Shown: positions 11,823 to 24,324, counted from the first letter of the stretch. The stretch: DNA of 64,000 nucleotides from Cristatella mucedo (GCA_009760855.2 WPIO01000023.1:5198501-5262500), one strand, 5' to 3'. Numbers and translations: made by a program. Notes: generated by a model from the letters alone, not told the origin.

Positions 11823-13014
11823 GGCGTCGTGTGGGGGGTCAGGTCTCAGACATGAGAAGGGTCACCTGTGGAGTCCCTCAAGGGTCTGTACTCGGTCCCT
11901 TGCTGTTCTCCACTTATACTCAACCTCTGGGAAAAGTGATTAAGGCCCATGGAATAGGATATCACTTCTATGCTGACGATACTCAGTTGTATTTGTCATT
12001 TAAACCGTCGGAATCTGCTGCTGCAACTGAGAAACTGAATGCTTGCCTTGCCGATATTCGAACCTGGATGTCTGAAAACTTCCTGAAATTAAATGACGAT
12101 AAAACCAAACTGCTGCTCATAGGACACCCTAAGCGTGTGGCTGGATTAAAAGGCTTTGCTGTTCTAATAGGTGATGCTATTGTGCGACCTTCACCACGTG
12201 CTCGTAATCTAGGTGTCGTGTTCGACAGCTGCCTCAATTTCAAAAGCTTCATTCAGAAGACTGCCTCTACAGCTAGCCATCACATCCGATCCCTATATAA
12301 GATTAGAAGCTGTCTCCCACAGTGGCTTGTAAAAAAAATTAACTAGCTCTTTAGTTCTGTCTCGGCTTGATTATTGTAATTCCCTTTTGGCTGGGCTGCC
12401 AAAGAAAGCTATTATGCCACTACAGCGGACTATGAATATGGCTGCAAGGCTATCTTCAAGTCCCAGCGGTTTGAGCACGTGTCACCTCTGCTGAAAGAGC
12501 TAGGATGGCTGCCGGTTGAGCAAAGGATACAGAGCAAAGCTCTTACGCTGACCCACAAGGCCCGCCACGGCTTAGCTCCTTCGTACCTAGCTGAACTGCT
12601 GCATCAGTTTCAGCCTGTTCGCGCCCTCAGGTCCTGTGTGGACAATAAATTAGCTGTCCCGTTCCTCCGCTTAAAGACAGTTGGCGACAGAAGCTTTAGC
12701 TCTGCAGGTCCTAGACTGTGGAACTCGCTTCCACAATTCTTACGCAACGACAACTACTCTCCAACTGCCGACTATGGCACATCTTTTTCAGCGGTCCTGA
12801 ACTGCTACTTCTATGCTACTCACTACCTCAACTGCTCTCCTAACTCTGCTATGCTTACCACTTTCTTTTTTTTTTGTTGCTTAAGATGAAGTCTGTTGGC
12901 TACCGAATGCGTACCGAAAGCCGCTTAGGCTGTGAGTGTGCTATACAAAACTCCTGCGTAACACTCACATGGTCTTTATGACTTTGTGGAGTTACTGACG
13001 GAGATACATTACAT
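11823..13014 (+). mobile_element. LINE B: 5'-truncated reverse transcriptase copy inserted into a SINE2
   Basis: A second LINE family. The copy starts inside the RT palm: RRVTCGVPQGSVLGPLLF, HFYADDTQLYLSFKPSES and FLKLNDDKTKLLL in frame from 11819 to 12346, then after a stop and a shift [20 protein letters not shown] and LRLKTVGDRSFSSAGPRLWN to about 12889. The 3' end is GGAGATACATTACAT. It interrupts a minus-strand SINE2 whose halves remain on each side. Confidence 0.92.
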
Positions 13015-13095
13015 AGCCCACCGCCTCAGTTGTCAAATACATTAACATTGACCTTGATCGGGGTGAGTACCTTGACCACTAGGCCAAACCAGTGA
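13015..13095 (-). mobile_element. SINE2 head half, split by LINE B
   Basis: Reverse of the SINE2 tRNA-like head: AGCCCACCGCCTCAGT, then CCTTGATCGGGGTGAGTACC and CCACTAGGCCAAACCA. Continues the element interrupted at 11822. Confidence 0.82.
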
Positions 13096-13534
13096 GGCCG
13101 CTTCTTGCTGATAGCTGCTTCATATGGCAAAGGGCTGACGTGGCTGAGCACGTGAGAGCGATTCTCACGAGTCCTTGAGCCAGTGAAAGGCGGCAGTCGG
13201 ACGCACAGAACTCTCGGCGCTTCTACGTCCAGCGATGGGTCTACTTGGAAGTTACGTCACTTGTCAACCTTGTCAACATTTGGCAGTTGATGCCAGTTGT
13301 GCGTCTGCTTTCTAGCTCGCCTTATAACCCGAAAGTCGCAAATTCTTGCCTCGAACTCGCTGTAGCAAGAAAGACGCTTACTGAGGGTAGAAAACTCGTC
13401 AGCAAGGCTCGTCTGTTGAGAAAACTGGGACTGCCATATTGCACCACTTCACCGTGAACTCGAACTTGCTGCCTATCAAGTAGCATATCCACTTTAAGGT
13501 TCTGTCACTTATAAGCTCCTCTATTCTGTTAAGA

Positions 13535-13740
13535 ATAATAATAATAGATTTTTATAGCTACCTCAGAGAACTGAATCTCTTCTAGGCACTTTATATGTGC
13601 TGTAAAGAAAGCACGACCAAATGATTAGAGGTAAAATTCGTAATTTCGTTAAGCATAACATTTTTAGATGTAACATGTACATGGTCAATATGTAGCTGCA
13701 GTGTCATCACGCATAAGCACGAAAATTGCTTCTCCAGAAT
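13535..13740 (-). mobile_element. LINE A 3' fragment, diverged
   Basis: Minus-strand ATT tail, stem-loop remnant (CTCAGAGAACTGAATCTCTT) and 3' UTR up to the GCATAAGCAC stretch. Intronic in the MetE-like gene. Confidence 0.75.
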
Positions 13741-13884
13741 GTCTAATCAAAACGCTTCCTAATCAGGGGTCGCATCGAAACACCCGCTCGTCTTACTCAA
13801 GCAGCTCAGCTGAGCTTCAAAATAGCCCCAAATCCTGTGGAAACCGTGCCCTCGGATTGTAGGCTCCAAATGCTTTGCATCTTG

Positions 13885-14000
13885 CTCTCGACTGACGTAA
13901 CGACATTCCTTGACTTAATGGCATTTAAATTGAGGCTGGAAACCCATCGGTTCCTCATAGCATTTGCTCTGTTGCTCCCAGCATTCGGCTTCAACATTTT
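13885..14000 (+). mobile_element. LINE A C-terminal remnant, highly diverged
   Basis: Plus-strand reading DVTTFLDLMAFKLRLETHRF then LIAFALL resembles the LINE A C-terminus (DVTTFKNKLKTHLFMIAF) found at 17240-17300. Short and old. Confidence 0.5.
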
Positions 14001-15796
14001 TCCAAGTCAACTCGACTATGTTGACTACGAGTAAAGGCACCGTGCCAATTCCATCCTGACCTCGACCTACAGGGCAAGTGACAAAGCTAGCGTCCAGTTC
14101 AGAGCCAACAAGTGAAGAGCAGACACCAAATGCAAGCAGGCACAGTGAAGGAGCTGAGCTGTTCGCTCCCAAAGACAGACACTACGATAGAGACTATCTG
14201 CTCTGATTAACCTCGCAGTAAACAGCCCGTCGCAGAAGCATCGTGGCGGCAAATCATAGTCGGACCGAAGTTTTTCCGGATGAAGAACCAAGGCACTCTT
14301 GTCCATGCTGGCCTGAGCAAGTACTTACCACTGCCAATTGTCAAGCACTGATCCAAACACCTGGCAGCCTTTCGGTAGGCTTCCGTGTCGAGCCTCGGTA
14401 AATTACTCTGGCTCTACAATAATCATGCTCGTTAGGATGGCAGGCGTGTTAGGTATGACCACCGGCTCGAGCGACGCGACCGGTTCGATGGCAATATTTT
14501 AGTTGAAATGCTAAGATTAAGTACACATCCATAGCGCCCTCGACGATCAGAGCGCCATTTACAGAACTGCCGTAAAGAAGTCTGACATCTAGACTTACTC
14601 AAAAATAGTCCTAGAAATAAGAGCAATATTCGAATCATAGGTAAGTATATAAGTAATAAGTATATACCATAAGTATATACCAGCTGCGTTTGCTGTGTAC
14701 CTCCCGGCTTGAGTAGCCTGTGCGCAGCCTACACAATCCACTGCAAGACAAACTGTATTACCATCCACGATGTGACCTAAAAAGATTGGCTTGTCTTCCT
14801 GGAAGACATCTTGACGAAATCTAATCGCTAAGCTCACTCCACCAATTTAAAGGGTACGGCAGGAGGCCTGTCGTCGTTGAGCTATAAGCTCGACGATGAC
14901 AGGGTTTCTTCTATATAATGTCGATTCATGCAGCTCGAGATCGCAGTTGCAGCTCACCAATCCAGGCCTGTATGCAGCAACGGTACTTTTAAGTGCACGA
15001 AGCCAACAATTCCGTTAGAACTCAGTCCTGCCTTCGATCTGATCTTAAAATGCCTCTATTTACGGTCAAAGCCCGGTGCCTTGGCATTTATGTACAGACT
15101 CACTCTTGGTCGAGAAAAGTTTCAAGGAAATCAAATTTGAAAACTGAGGACCGCACATACACGCGTTTAGTTTCGCAAAGGTCAGCCGCATTTGCTCACT
15201 TGCCGGCGGACCATCGCTAAGAATGACTGACCAAGTCAAGCGTCTCATTGTTATCGGTTCCACTGAGAGATAATATCCACAGCGTCCACGCCTGTTTATC
15301 ACTATCTCATAATCTATTGCACAATTCAGCGCTCAATTGTATCTCGAGAATGCATTTTGTCGCTACATACGAAAACATTTCAAATTACCTCCTCTGATAT
15401 TTGACTTCACACACAACATAGCCGCACCGTCGCAGTAACAGCAGTATAATTATCACAAAGGGCACACCGTAAGCATGACTTCGGCAGCTCGTGTCGTGTG
15501 CACTCGCATTAGAAGTTATATTGGTTGGTGCTGCTGACTTTCTCTCAACAGCCCGGAAAACTTTGTTCCAGCCTAATCTTCTACCGATCCTCCTGTCTCT
15601 ATGATAGTTGTTTTGTTGGACGAGTTAAGTCTGACTGCACGTTGCATCACCCAATTTTGACATTGAGTTACCGCCCGGGGGTTTAACTCCCACTTTAGCC
15701 TCTCATCCTGACACTACAATTCCGAGTTGAAATCGTCAAAAAGAGCATCTTGATTCACGGTGCAGCTATAATCGTATAACAGAATTAACAACAAAC

Positions 15797-15884
15797 AAAT
15801 GCAGTCGATTGGCTCCGAGGTTTTCTCTCGGGGGGGGGGGAACTCATCGATCAGTCGTGACAAGCTGTCGTTGACATAGCCTAG
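15797..15884 (-). CDS. MetE-like protein, exon 6 (contains an 11-C homopolymer)
   Basis: After a ttatttgcag acceptor the frame reads LGYVNDSLSRLIDEFPPP and then REKTSEPIDCI. This fills the expected helix between the HxC motif and the glutamate ligand. Phase 0 in, phase 1 out, matching exon 7. Two cautions: the donor ATTT|gtttgt is weak, and the Pro-Pro-Pro codons lie in a run of 11 C (positions 15830-15840 on the plus strand), where one base more or less would break the frame. The exon is inferred mainly from phase, position and fit to the family. Confidence 0.6.
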
Positions 15885-16586
15885 CTGCAAATAAGATCCA
15901 AACAGCTGCAGATGGAGCAGTCGACCAAAATCACATGGGCTTTAAATCACAGCTAGCCTTGGCACTGTACGGTTATGCAGCCTTTTTTTTGATATTCAAG
16001 TAAAAGAAAAAGCGAGAAAACGCTATTCTTAGGTATGCAACCGTTAGTTAACATGGTTGTGTCAGCCTTTGCATTTAGCTCTGGACTTTTGCTTGTCTTG
16101 GCAGTGCTCCTCTACTTTTCTTACTGGTTTAGCGGCTACAAAAAGACACCTCCCCGTTCGACCGCTGCCCTAGAGGTGTTCAGAGGCCACTTCGGTCCAC
16201 CAATAGCAGCATTTTGATGCATTGAGTGCATCTCACCATGGACAAAGTCGGCACAGCTCAAGCGTAGCTCGTTTCATGAAAAGCAGCTGGGCATGTGCCA
16301 CAGAAATCAATGGCAGCTTTAAACAAAGCGATAACGGTTCGGAATTCTGATCGTGCCCATAAGCCGAGTGCCAGCAACTGAAGGCCAGCCCGAGAGGGTT
16401 CGGTTAAGACATGTACACTGCTAGGCCCCATTTAAGCTCAGCTCGGAGGTCCTGGTGCGATTCTCGTTTCATGGCGAGATTCTCACACAAGGCCGGACAA
16501 GAAAGGCGCACTCTAAGCCATCTAAAGCACGGAGCTGGGTGCTGGGATAATTGGTTTGATGAAAAGTCAGTTGCAAACCGCCTTAC

Positions 16587-16652
16587 CATGTGCGCCGGAA
16601 AACCGCGGCAAAGATGCAAATAGGTCTTCAAAAATAAATTCCCCGTACAGCC
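16587..16652 (-). CDS. MetE-like protein, exon 5 (zinc ligands HxC)
   Basis: A 22-codon exon, GCTGNLFLKTYLHLCRGFPA then HM, between ctcttttgcag and gtaagg, phase 0 at both ends. His243 and Cys245 of the assembled protein align with the His-x-Cys zinc ligands of MetE (His641 and Cys643 in the E. coli enzyme). The following R-G-F/Y-P is typical of the stand-alone relatives. Confidence 0.85.
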
Positions 16653-16849
16653 CTGCAAAAGAGAACTCGACGAAACTAGCAGCACTCAAGACGAATTTAA
16701 CGGTGGCAAAACACTTGCAGGCTCTATCTCTAGAGCGTAGTGGGCACATGACCGCAGCACCGGTCGCAGTTTGGCATTGTGTCTTAAGCTGAAGAGAAGA
16801 GCTTAAGTGGCTTCCGTGGCTTCCCGCGACCAAAATGATTTTTTTCTAT

Positions 16850-17545
16850 CGACATTGCTGAAATTCAGGCTTTCTTAGACTGGGATACCGCATCTAAATC
16901 GGTCGATGCATTTGTGACATCCTGTCAGTGACTTCTGTAGCTCACTGCTTGCTGGTCTACCGGCCTGTGCAGTCAGGCGATTACAGCTGGCCAGTCAAGC
17001 AACGCATCGACTTCAAGGTTTGGTCACTCACTTTTAGGTCCCTTCATTCTTTGGCTCCAGCCTACCTATCAGATCTACCCCCCCCCCCCCCCCACCAGAT
17101 CAAGCATCGTACCACCCGCTTTTTGGAAACTAACTGTTTACGTATACCTCGTATAAAGCTCAAATCCTTTGGAGACCATGCATTTATTTTGTATGCTCCC
17201 AAAGCCTGGAAATCACTCCCGACTTGCATCACGATATCTCCTGACGTGACCACATTTAAAAACAAACTAAAAACGCACCTATTTATGATAGCATTTAGTG
17301 GGTTCCTGTGCTTCGTCCTTTATGTGCTTATGCATGCTGACACGGTGCATGCTGCCACTAACCAAACTGGCATGATGACCCTGTGCATGTCACCCCTAAC
17401 TAGGTTATTCCTATTGTTTATTGGGCACACTAATACTAAGAATTCGACCGTGATTCCTTTGCAGCAAATGTAAAGTGCTTAGAAAGAGATTGAATTCTCT
17501 GAGGGTGCTATATCAAATGCATTATCATTATTATTATTATAACAG
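16850..17545 (+). mobile_element. LINE A, 5'-truncated copy
   Basis: Begins in the RT C-terminal region and reads, with shifts, SLTFRSLHSLAPAYLSDLPP, KHRTTRFLETNCLRIPRIKL and DVTTFKNKLKTHLFMIAF, followed by the 3' UTR, stem-loop and ATT tail. A run of 12 C (17083-17094) lies inside the old coding region. Confidence 0.9.
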
Positions 17546-17726
17546 TGCATGTTTTTCAAGTACTATTGAACGAAGACGAAAAAGCAGATAAATTGAGAAT
17601 GAAAAATAATTATCTTCAAATTAGTGGCTATCAAAAAGAGTTTCATTATTATAAGAGAATTCTTAGCTCGTGCGTGCCCGTAGAACTAGACTGCCTCAAC
17701 AGCAATCCGACAAAATCACGACTGAC

Positions 17727-17905
17727 CTCAAAACAGCTTCCTATGATGTTTACTCTTCGAGCAATTTCCTTTGAATTTGTAGCTAGCCACGCAACGCTTT
17801 CGTCGATCTGAATGTGTCTGCAGCCTTTAAGAAGTAGCTGCGTCACTTCTCTCTTCACGCCTTCCGCAATGTTTAAAAGTAGGCCAGCCTCACGTGACTG
17901 CATAC
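17727..17905 (-). CDS. MetE-like protein, exon 4 (IQIDE motif)
   Basis: Reads MQSREAGLLLNIAEGVKREV, then LLLKGCRHIQIDESVAW and IARRVNIIGSCFE. IQIDE is the barrel motif present in MetE and its relatives (IQIDEPALRE in the E. coli enzyme); here Pro is replaced by Ser. Start and end were chosen by phase: acceptor gatatag|GT completes Ser with exon 3, and donor GAG|gtcagt leaves phase 0 for exon 5. An earlier donor (AGA|gtaaac) also keeps phase but would lose the GSCFE residues that family members have. Confidence 0.84.
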
Positions 17906-18035
17906 CTATATCACGTAGCAAGTATTTACTGTAGCAAAAATGCGGTCACATGCTGTCAGGAGAAAAAATTGCCACGCGGCCGATTCACCTTTACTGTTTG
18001 CCGTGCTAAAAGCATGTTAAACTTGGCTTCAATAA

Positions 18036-18245
18036 GCTAATAATAATACATAGCGCTCGGTGATCTGAAGCTCTTTCTATGCAGTCCACAGACGCTGTAT
18101 AGAAACCATTGCCAAGCGATTGGTGGTAACATCCGAAAGCAGCAGCAGCAGCGCAGTGTAAGCATGCTGATGTACACGAAAGACGAATGAAGGAAGATAC
18201 ACTAAATGCAGCAATGAACAAGTTTTTTAAGCGTCTTTTTAAATT
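18036..18245 (-). mobile_element. LINE A 3' fragment, diverged
   Basis: ATT tail at 18038, decayed stem-loop and 3' UTR to AAGCGTCTTTTTAAATTTCG, in reverse orientation. Intronic in the MetE-like gene. Confidence 0.7.
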
Positions 18246-18277
18246 TCGTCAATGGCTAGGCATAAATAAATAAATAA

Positions 18278-18390
<113 letters not shown>

Positions 18391-18989
18391 GCACCGACAA
18401 AAAAGCCTCGTCTAGCTAGTTCAGCTAGTTTTGGAATTCAACTTGGCTACTTTTCATATTTCCATTGCACAAAATAGTACGCTTATATACTTTCACACTA
18501 GCGTCGAAAGACATTAGGGCCCTACACAACCAAATTTTCGATCCAGTGCTACTATTTATGCACCAAAATAGTGGAAGAGGGGAAAGAAATGTACCTGATT
18601 TTCTTGATAAAATATAATAATACATAATATAATAATAATAAATACTAATAATAACATTACAAATCTTAACTGCGGTTGCAGTATTGCGAAGGCGTAGCTA
18701 ATGATACTAAGAACAAGAACGGGGCTCAATAGTGCACAAAGGTCCGTCTAGGAACTGTAACTCACTCTGAGATCGAAGTCATGCCCTTGAAAGCTCGTTG
18801 CTTCTAAAAATGTAGGGTGATTGCACGGAGCCTCGTACAGGGTTTGCATCGGGGAGTTCTCATCAGCAGCTATCGCTGCTATGCTGCCTGTTAATCGTAG
18901 TCTGGTCGAAAACCTTAAGCTAGCGTAATAGAAAGCGTAATTCACTAAACGAGTCAACACGAAATCAACGCCCGCGGCGAGATCATTAC

Positions 18990-19207
18990 TTGCAAGAGAA
19001 TTAAAGATGCTGAACGGTCCCGGCAGACAAGCTTTAATCGGCGCATTGGTGAGCGCCTGCGAGTCGCTCCACTCTTCTGCCAGCCAGCCCACTTTCTCGC
19101 CGGCTGACATGCCATCGTGCACGACGCTAGGCACATATGAACGCCGGGCGCCGTTGTGATAGATCCGCAGACTCAGATTAGCAAAGTCAGCTCCTTTCAT
19201 TCGTCTA
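18990..19207 (-). CDS. MetE-like protein, exon 3
   Basis: Follows a ccgttgcag acceptor and reads RRMKGADFANLSLRIYHNGA, later AEEWSDSQALTNAPIKACL followed by PGPFSIFNSL. The PIKACLPGPFSI part matches PVKGMLTGPVTI of MetE and the PVK.TLPGPYT of stand-alone relatives. The exon ends GCAA|gtaatg in phase 1; with exon 4 this makes an AGT (Ser) codon. The open frame continues past the donor for about 80 codons, but that part has no family similarity. Confidence 0.87.
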
Positions 19208-21067
19208 CTGCAACGGATAAACTGCCGACTGCGACTTAAGTTTAAAACGTTGGCGCTCGATGGCTCGCACCGAGTATTCGCATCCGTCCAGCTATCAGGA
19301 CCACTCAAAGCACGCGTCTGCCCATTAGGTAGTACTACTAAGTTAACAAGACCTCTGAAAAGTAATAATGTAGTAAACGAGGTGGATCGAGTTCATTGCG
19401 TTCATCGGGTATATACGCGAACAGCCATTTCAGTTCTGTCAGCTAGAATTAGCGGTGCAGTTTATCTCGCCAGCACTGGCATATTCTGCGTCCCGGGACG
19501 AACTACGAAGATGGCGCCCGCCCCCTAAGTATTAGGCTCTCATTTTGGCGCCGCCCGCCCCCTCCCCTGCCAATCCAGCGTCCCCGGATCCAGTGCTCTG
19601 AGGCATATGCCCCCGCCCTACTTTGGTAGGCCACTGGTCGCCAGAGAAGACCCTGTCAAAATAGATGATGCAAAGATCGCTGTCGAAACTAAATACGAGT
19701 TTATGGATTTTTGCACTCCACGGTGAATAATCGTGCAATCTACGTAAATCGGAACCATGCTTTTCCATTCGAGGCTTCTGCTGCTGATGACGCAGCGCTT
19801 TAAGCCACTCGTTTTATTCGTCACCTGGTGCTCGTTCGGAACCCACTATCAGGTGAGTGCACGTATTTGAGCCACCACTGTTATGCGACCACACAAAACG
19901 ATCATGGAAATTCGGGTTGGGAGCCAAAAGCGTGATGGGTACATAAAGCAATTAGAATTAGCATCGTCCGATAGGATCAATCCGGTGACCTTGTAGCCAG
20001 CAGAACAAGAGTGAGTCAAGATTAAATGAGAAATACCAGAACGAAGCATTCTAAAGAGCTAGCAGAACTACGACTTTCGGGGGGACCAGAATTTCAACTC
20101 TTGTACCTTCTTTTGCCGTCTTGCATACGGGAATAACAAGGGCCTCCTTTCATCTGACGTCAGCTGCGGTGAGGAATTGGAGAGGAATAAATACGGTAAC
20201 GAATGCAGCAAATACGAAGGCGCAAAGAGCCTCACGGCGAGCTAACTTTTAGCCAGTGAAATACAGGTCTAAAAATAAGCTGCGTGCTTTTTTCGTCGGT
20301 CTTCAACAATTGCATTATGAGAGGGGATCTTCCTCTATCTAACACGGCTATTAGTACGACCGACCGCAGTCCGTCCACTCTACCAAGCTTTGCAGTACCA
20401 CCTGGAATGTATATCCGGTAACAGCTTTCCTCTGATAAAGTGCCTTCAGTCAGTCCATTACGCTTCACCCTAGGTATACATCTACTTAACTGTATAGAAA
20501 TTTTCTATTCAATTTATTGATCTGTTGAACGATAAAATATATAGCAATCTAGTTTTCAGTCGTTAATTTTAAATAAAAAATGGACTATCGCCACACTTGA
20601 GGAACAAAGCTAGCTTTCCCTACAGAAAAAAATTGATTTCGTGGAACACTGAAATTTTTAAAATGATTTGATCTAGCTTTAGTAGTTTGTGCTCACATCA
20701 GTATAGATTTTTATACTTTTAAATGCATGATGTGTAATTGTCTTGGCATAACTCGATCTAGCTTAGCTCTCCATGAACACATCCCAGGTTAATTAATACT
20801 CTAGGAAAAATCAGCTACAAACCGACAGGTTCATTTATTCTGTTGTAGCTGTAATGCGATACACATCGTCCTACTTGGGTTTGAAATTGTTATAGTCTAC
20901 ATCTGCATTTGTCTACATACATTCTAAATAATTATACATTGACCAAGCATAATTAATAACGTACAAAGCTCATGCAAAATAAATGCTTAATTTAATCACA
21001 TTTTCCTTAAATCTGAATTGCTGCAATATTTATAGTGCGGGCTGTCGAAAACAAAAATTTCACCTAC
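19208..21067. other. Intron of the MetE-like gene, nothing else seen
   Basis: AT-rich in its right half. No repeat family or exon candidate stood out. Confidence 0.55.
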
Positions 21068-21185
21068 CAAAAGTAATAGACATTATTTTCACGGAGTAAT
21101 TGGCCGTCAGTGATGACGTCAAGGCCACATCTGAGTTGTTCTCGTATGGCTTCTGCTCGCGCCTGCTTATATGCGGTCACAATGC
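21068..21185 (-). CDS. MetE-like protein, exon 2
   Basis: Begins 2 bases into a codon after an aaaactag acceptor and reads IVTAYKQARAEAIREQLRC, then GLDVITDGQLLRENNVYYF. The GLDV(I/L)TDG...R.N.V.YF stretch corresponds to the MetE segment GLDVLVHGE..RNDMVEYF. The donor is TTTTG|gtaggt, phase 2, which pairs with the single leading base of exon 3 to make Cys. Confidence 0.9.
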
Positions 21186-22857
21186 CTAGTTTTGATTTAA
21201 AAAAACACGTAATTAAGCAGAGGTATGCGCGAAAGTGATAAGCTAGATGCAATCGGAGAGCGGCAATTGAAGTTGAGTGCTCCCTCCCTCAGTACCTCCA
21301 AGCACGCACGAGCGACCACGTGAGCAGTTAGGATTGACGCAAGCATCCAGTGCTCTGAAGTGTGGAATTCAATTTCCCAGGCTGACGTCTAGCCTGGCGT
21401 CGTTCTTCCCCGTCATTCACTTTGATGACTTACTCATCGTTTATTGATGCGTTACGTATATGTTGGACCAGCTTTTAATATCATTCATTTACATTTTACA
21501 TTAACATATTAAGAACTACGTCTCCATAGACACATTACCATGATATCGGCACCGTCGGTGTCACCTGGCTGATCTTGTCATCTATCTGATCTTGTCATCT
21601 GCTATGATGCGATAGCATCGTAGAATAGAAAGGGATTGAATCCGTCCCTTCCCTTAACGTATTCCAAGCAATAGAAGGAAATTTCTTTATATTCTCCGAG
21701 TAGTAAAATGTGGGATTACACACAAGTGATTCATAAAGGTTCGACTGCACTTAATGTGTCCCATTAAATGAGCAAGGCTGGGAGCTTTTAAAGTAGTACT
21801 ATTTACAGCTAATTTTGTAGGTGATGAAATTATATAGTATACGCAACACTATTCCTATTCAGCAGACATATCGACATGTGAAGTAACCGTGATCATGCAA
21901 CTACTACTATTGCCTGGAGATACGGACATATGCAACTATAGAAGAAAGTTCCTACAGACTAAATAGTGATCGTGGACGACCATTATTAAATTAACAGCAT
22001 ACACGTGCTCTACTCGGAGGCAACTCACAAGTCAACTGTGGATATTCATTAAATTAATAATTCGAGGTACCCATTCCGAGAATGGAGCACCTTTCTAGCA
22101 CAGCTAATCAGCATAGAAGACCAAAGAGTAGCCAATGGTAATTGCTGGGCACTTTAACTAGTCTTGTGATAATACCTCTCTCTGCAAAATGGCTGCATGA
22201 ATCATGGAAGGGTTACCCTTTTTACAGGACTTTGGTTGACAACAGCCAGCTGACTGCCTAGTCCAAAGATATGTAACGACTGTGTCTTTGTCTAGTTTTA
22301 GTCTGAGATAAAGTGCAAACCAACAGCGAACCTTGGACCATCAATCAATTTATTTCTACTAGGTACCAAGCCTGTTCAAAATTATTTTTTAAGGGTCCAT
22401 CTATTGAATAATGGGCAGCACAACGGTAATGCGGAATAGAGAAGAGCCTCAACAATTAAACTTTTAAGCACAAAAATATCTTATTATCTGCAAGAAGTCC
22501 AATGCTCATTCATTAATTGATCACCAATTGCCGTCAAAAACATCCAATCATGTGTAATCAAATTTAATGTGCTAGGCAGAATGTTTGCTGTCATTTAAAA
22601 GAAAAATTATTAAGCTTGGTCTAATACAATTTGAAAAATCCCAATGGCAGTCATTGTGATCATTTTAACACCCATATAAATAGTGACAACTTTCTCTGAA
22701 CAGTTCCAAGCTGATGCAGCCTAAATTACCAAAGCAGCCTGAGCTCCTACAAGTAGGCGTGGTTTACAGAAGACGCTGACTAATTATTCCCATTTCTCTA
22801 AGAACTCCGAGTATCACACCAATATAAATAGTGTCAACTTTCTCGTAGCAAGAATTT
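21186..22857. other. Intron of the MetE-like gene, AT-rich, nothing else seen
   Basis: No open frame or repeat of interest. Confidence 0.55.
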
Positions 22858-23118
22858 TCAGCAGTAACACTTTCCGGAATAGGCTCGTGGTTTTGTCGCT
22901 AGCTTAGCCAGCGTAGTTGCAGAACACAGTTGTGCACGCAAAGATGCACCTGGAGTCACGGAGTGCTTCGAAGTGCATGATGTAGAAGAGACAGTCTTGC
23001 GATCCAGAGGGAATGGCTTTGCTGCAGCAAAACTTGGTCGCCTGTCGCCAGAAACGGTCAACAAGCCACTGGCTGCATCCTCGTATGCATATCTGGAATC
23101 TTTGTCACTCCTTTGGTC
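22858..23118 (-). CDS. Hypothetical nested gene, terminal exon E
   Basis: After a polypyrimidine acceptor (agcttttctcag) an 86-codon frame reads DQRSDKDSRYAYEDAASG, later SGDRRPSFAAAKPFPLDRK, and ends AYSGKCYC at a stop. It is hydrophilic, Ser-rich and looks like a disordered C-terminus. Phase 0 matches exon D. The five candidate exons sum to 262 codons including stop. Whether they form one transcript is inference; each could also be a separate false positive. Confidence 0.38.
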   Translation of the reverse strand, partial: DQRSDKDSRYAYEDAASGLLTVSGDRRPSFAAAKPFPLDRKTVSSTSCTSKHSVTPGASLRAQLCSATTLAKLATKPRAYSGKCYC

Positions 23119-23271
23119 CTGAGAAAAGCTGTAAAAAATTTGTGAATGGGATGTATGATTGCTCAACCGGCTGCAATCAATTGCAGGGACAACAGCTAGG
23201 CACATTAGCCAACAGCAGACAATTACGACGTCCAACCTACTCTCATATTACATAATATATTTGAATTATAT

Positions 23272-23330
23272 GTTTGTACAGCACCCTCAGAAAACTAAAT
23301 CTCTTTTCAGGAAATTTACATATGAAGTAG
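23272..23330 (-). mobile_element. SINE2 (or LINE A) 3' tail remnant
   Basis: Reverse of GCTGTACAAAC-side tail: GCACCCTCAGAAAACTAAAT followed by ATTTACATATG. The ACATATG favours SINE2. Confidence 0.55.
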
Positions 23331-23788
23331 CTTAGCAAACTGGTTAATATCATATACTTTTCACAGACTCTAATAATTGATTTCAGTTCAAGCTAGAGAA
23401 AAGACAGCCTAGCATGCTATGATAATTACATAAGCTTCAATTTTGCTGATCGGTTTCGGTTCCACTGCATTTTCTAGGAATTGATGATTTCCGTTCATAA
23501 AAGGCATTGTTCCACCATGTCGATCCTCACCAGTGCCCTATTTAGACCAGGTCCGTGCAACCGGCTGGGCTGGCACCAGGCAGGTGCTTACAGCAAATCG
23601 GCCAGTCAACTTAGCCTTGTGTTTATGTGCAGCCTAAGCTGCCACCCTGCAACCAGACCCATTTGTTCCCATGGATCAACCAGCAGGCTTAGCCGACAAA
23701 AGCGATTGTCAGATGCAGCTCTGCCACTCTCAGTTTGGGAGTCATCTAGCTGACCACGTGACTGTCGGCTCCTTACCCACTCACTCAC

Positions 23789-23837
23789 TTTTCTGCCACA
23801 GTCCAGGCTAGACAGATGCTCCTCCTTACTCACTCTT
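23789..23837 (-). CDS. Hypothetical nested gene, exon D
   Basis: A 49-base exon after gggattag, reading RVSKEEHLSSLDCGRK and ending AAA|gtgagt, a consensus donor in phase 0. It lies about 5.8 kb from exon C because the LINE A copy at 24325-27245 and a LINE fragment intervene. No family recognised. Confidence 0.3.
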
Positions 23838-24324
23838 CTAATCCCTCTACGTATTCACCGCATAGTTGGTATCACAAACATCGACTTATCTTTCCCACAA
23901 ACATATCCTAACAGAAGAACCACCATGTTGGACTCATTAACCATTAATCAGATATTTTAAGGGAATGATGCACACCATCAGTTTCAGTCGATATCCCATC
24001 TGCAGCCTCGAGGCTGCAAAATCACTCCAAGCAAAAACTGATAACGACTTATTGTTTACGTTCAGCTAAACTCTCGGAAACACCAAATATGTACATGCAG
24101 TGCGTCCCTTGCCTAAAAGCTTTCAGCAGAACCCCTACAAATTCCCTACAACGGATCTCTTCTTCTACTTCGTTCCTGAAGCCTCCACATCTTAAAAATG
24201 CTCAAGTGGACATATGCTACGATCTCTATTCTTCATAAAGTGAAACGGGGGTAATTCATAATAATAATAACAACAACATTAATAACAATCAGCATTAATG
24301 ACAGGTGCTTCCAGTGGCCGATAA

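Noticed and set aside
18748-18989. Continuation of the open frame past MetE-like exon 3
   Set aside because: No similarity to the family after the gtaatg donor, and exon 4 fits in phase.
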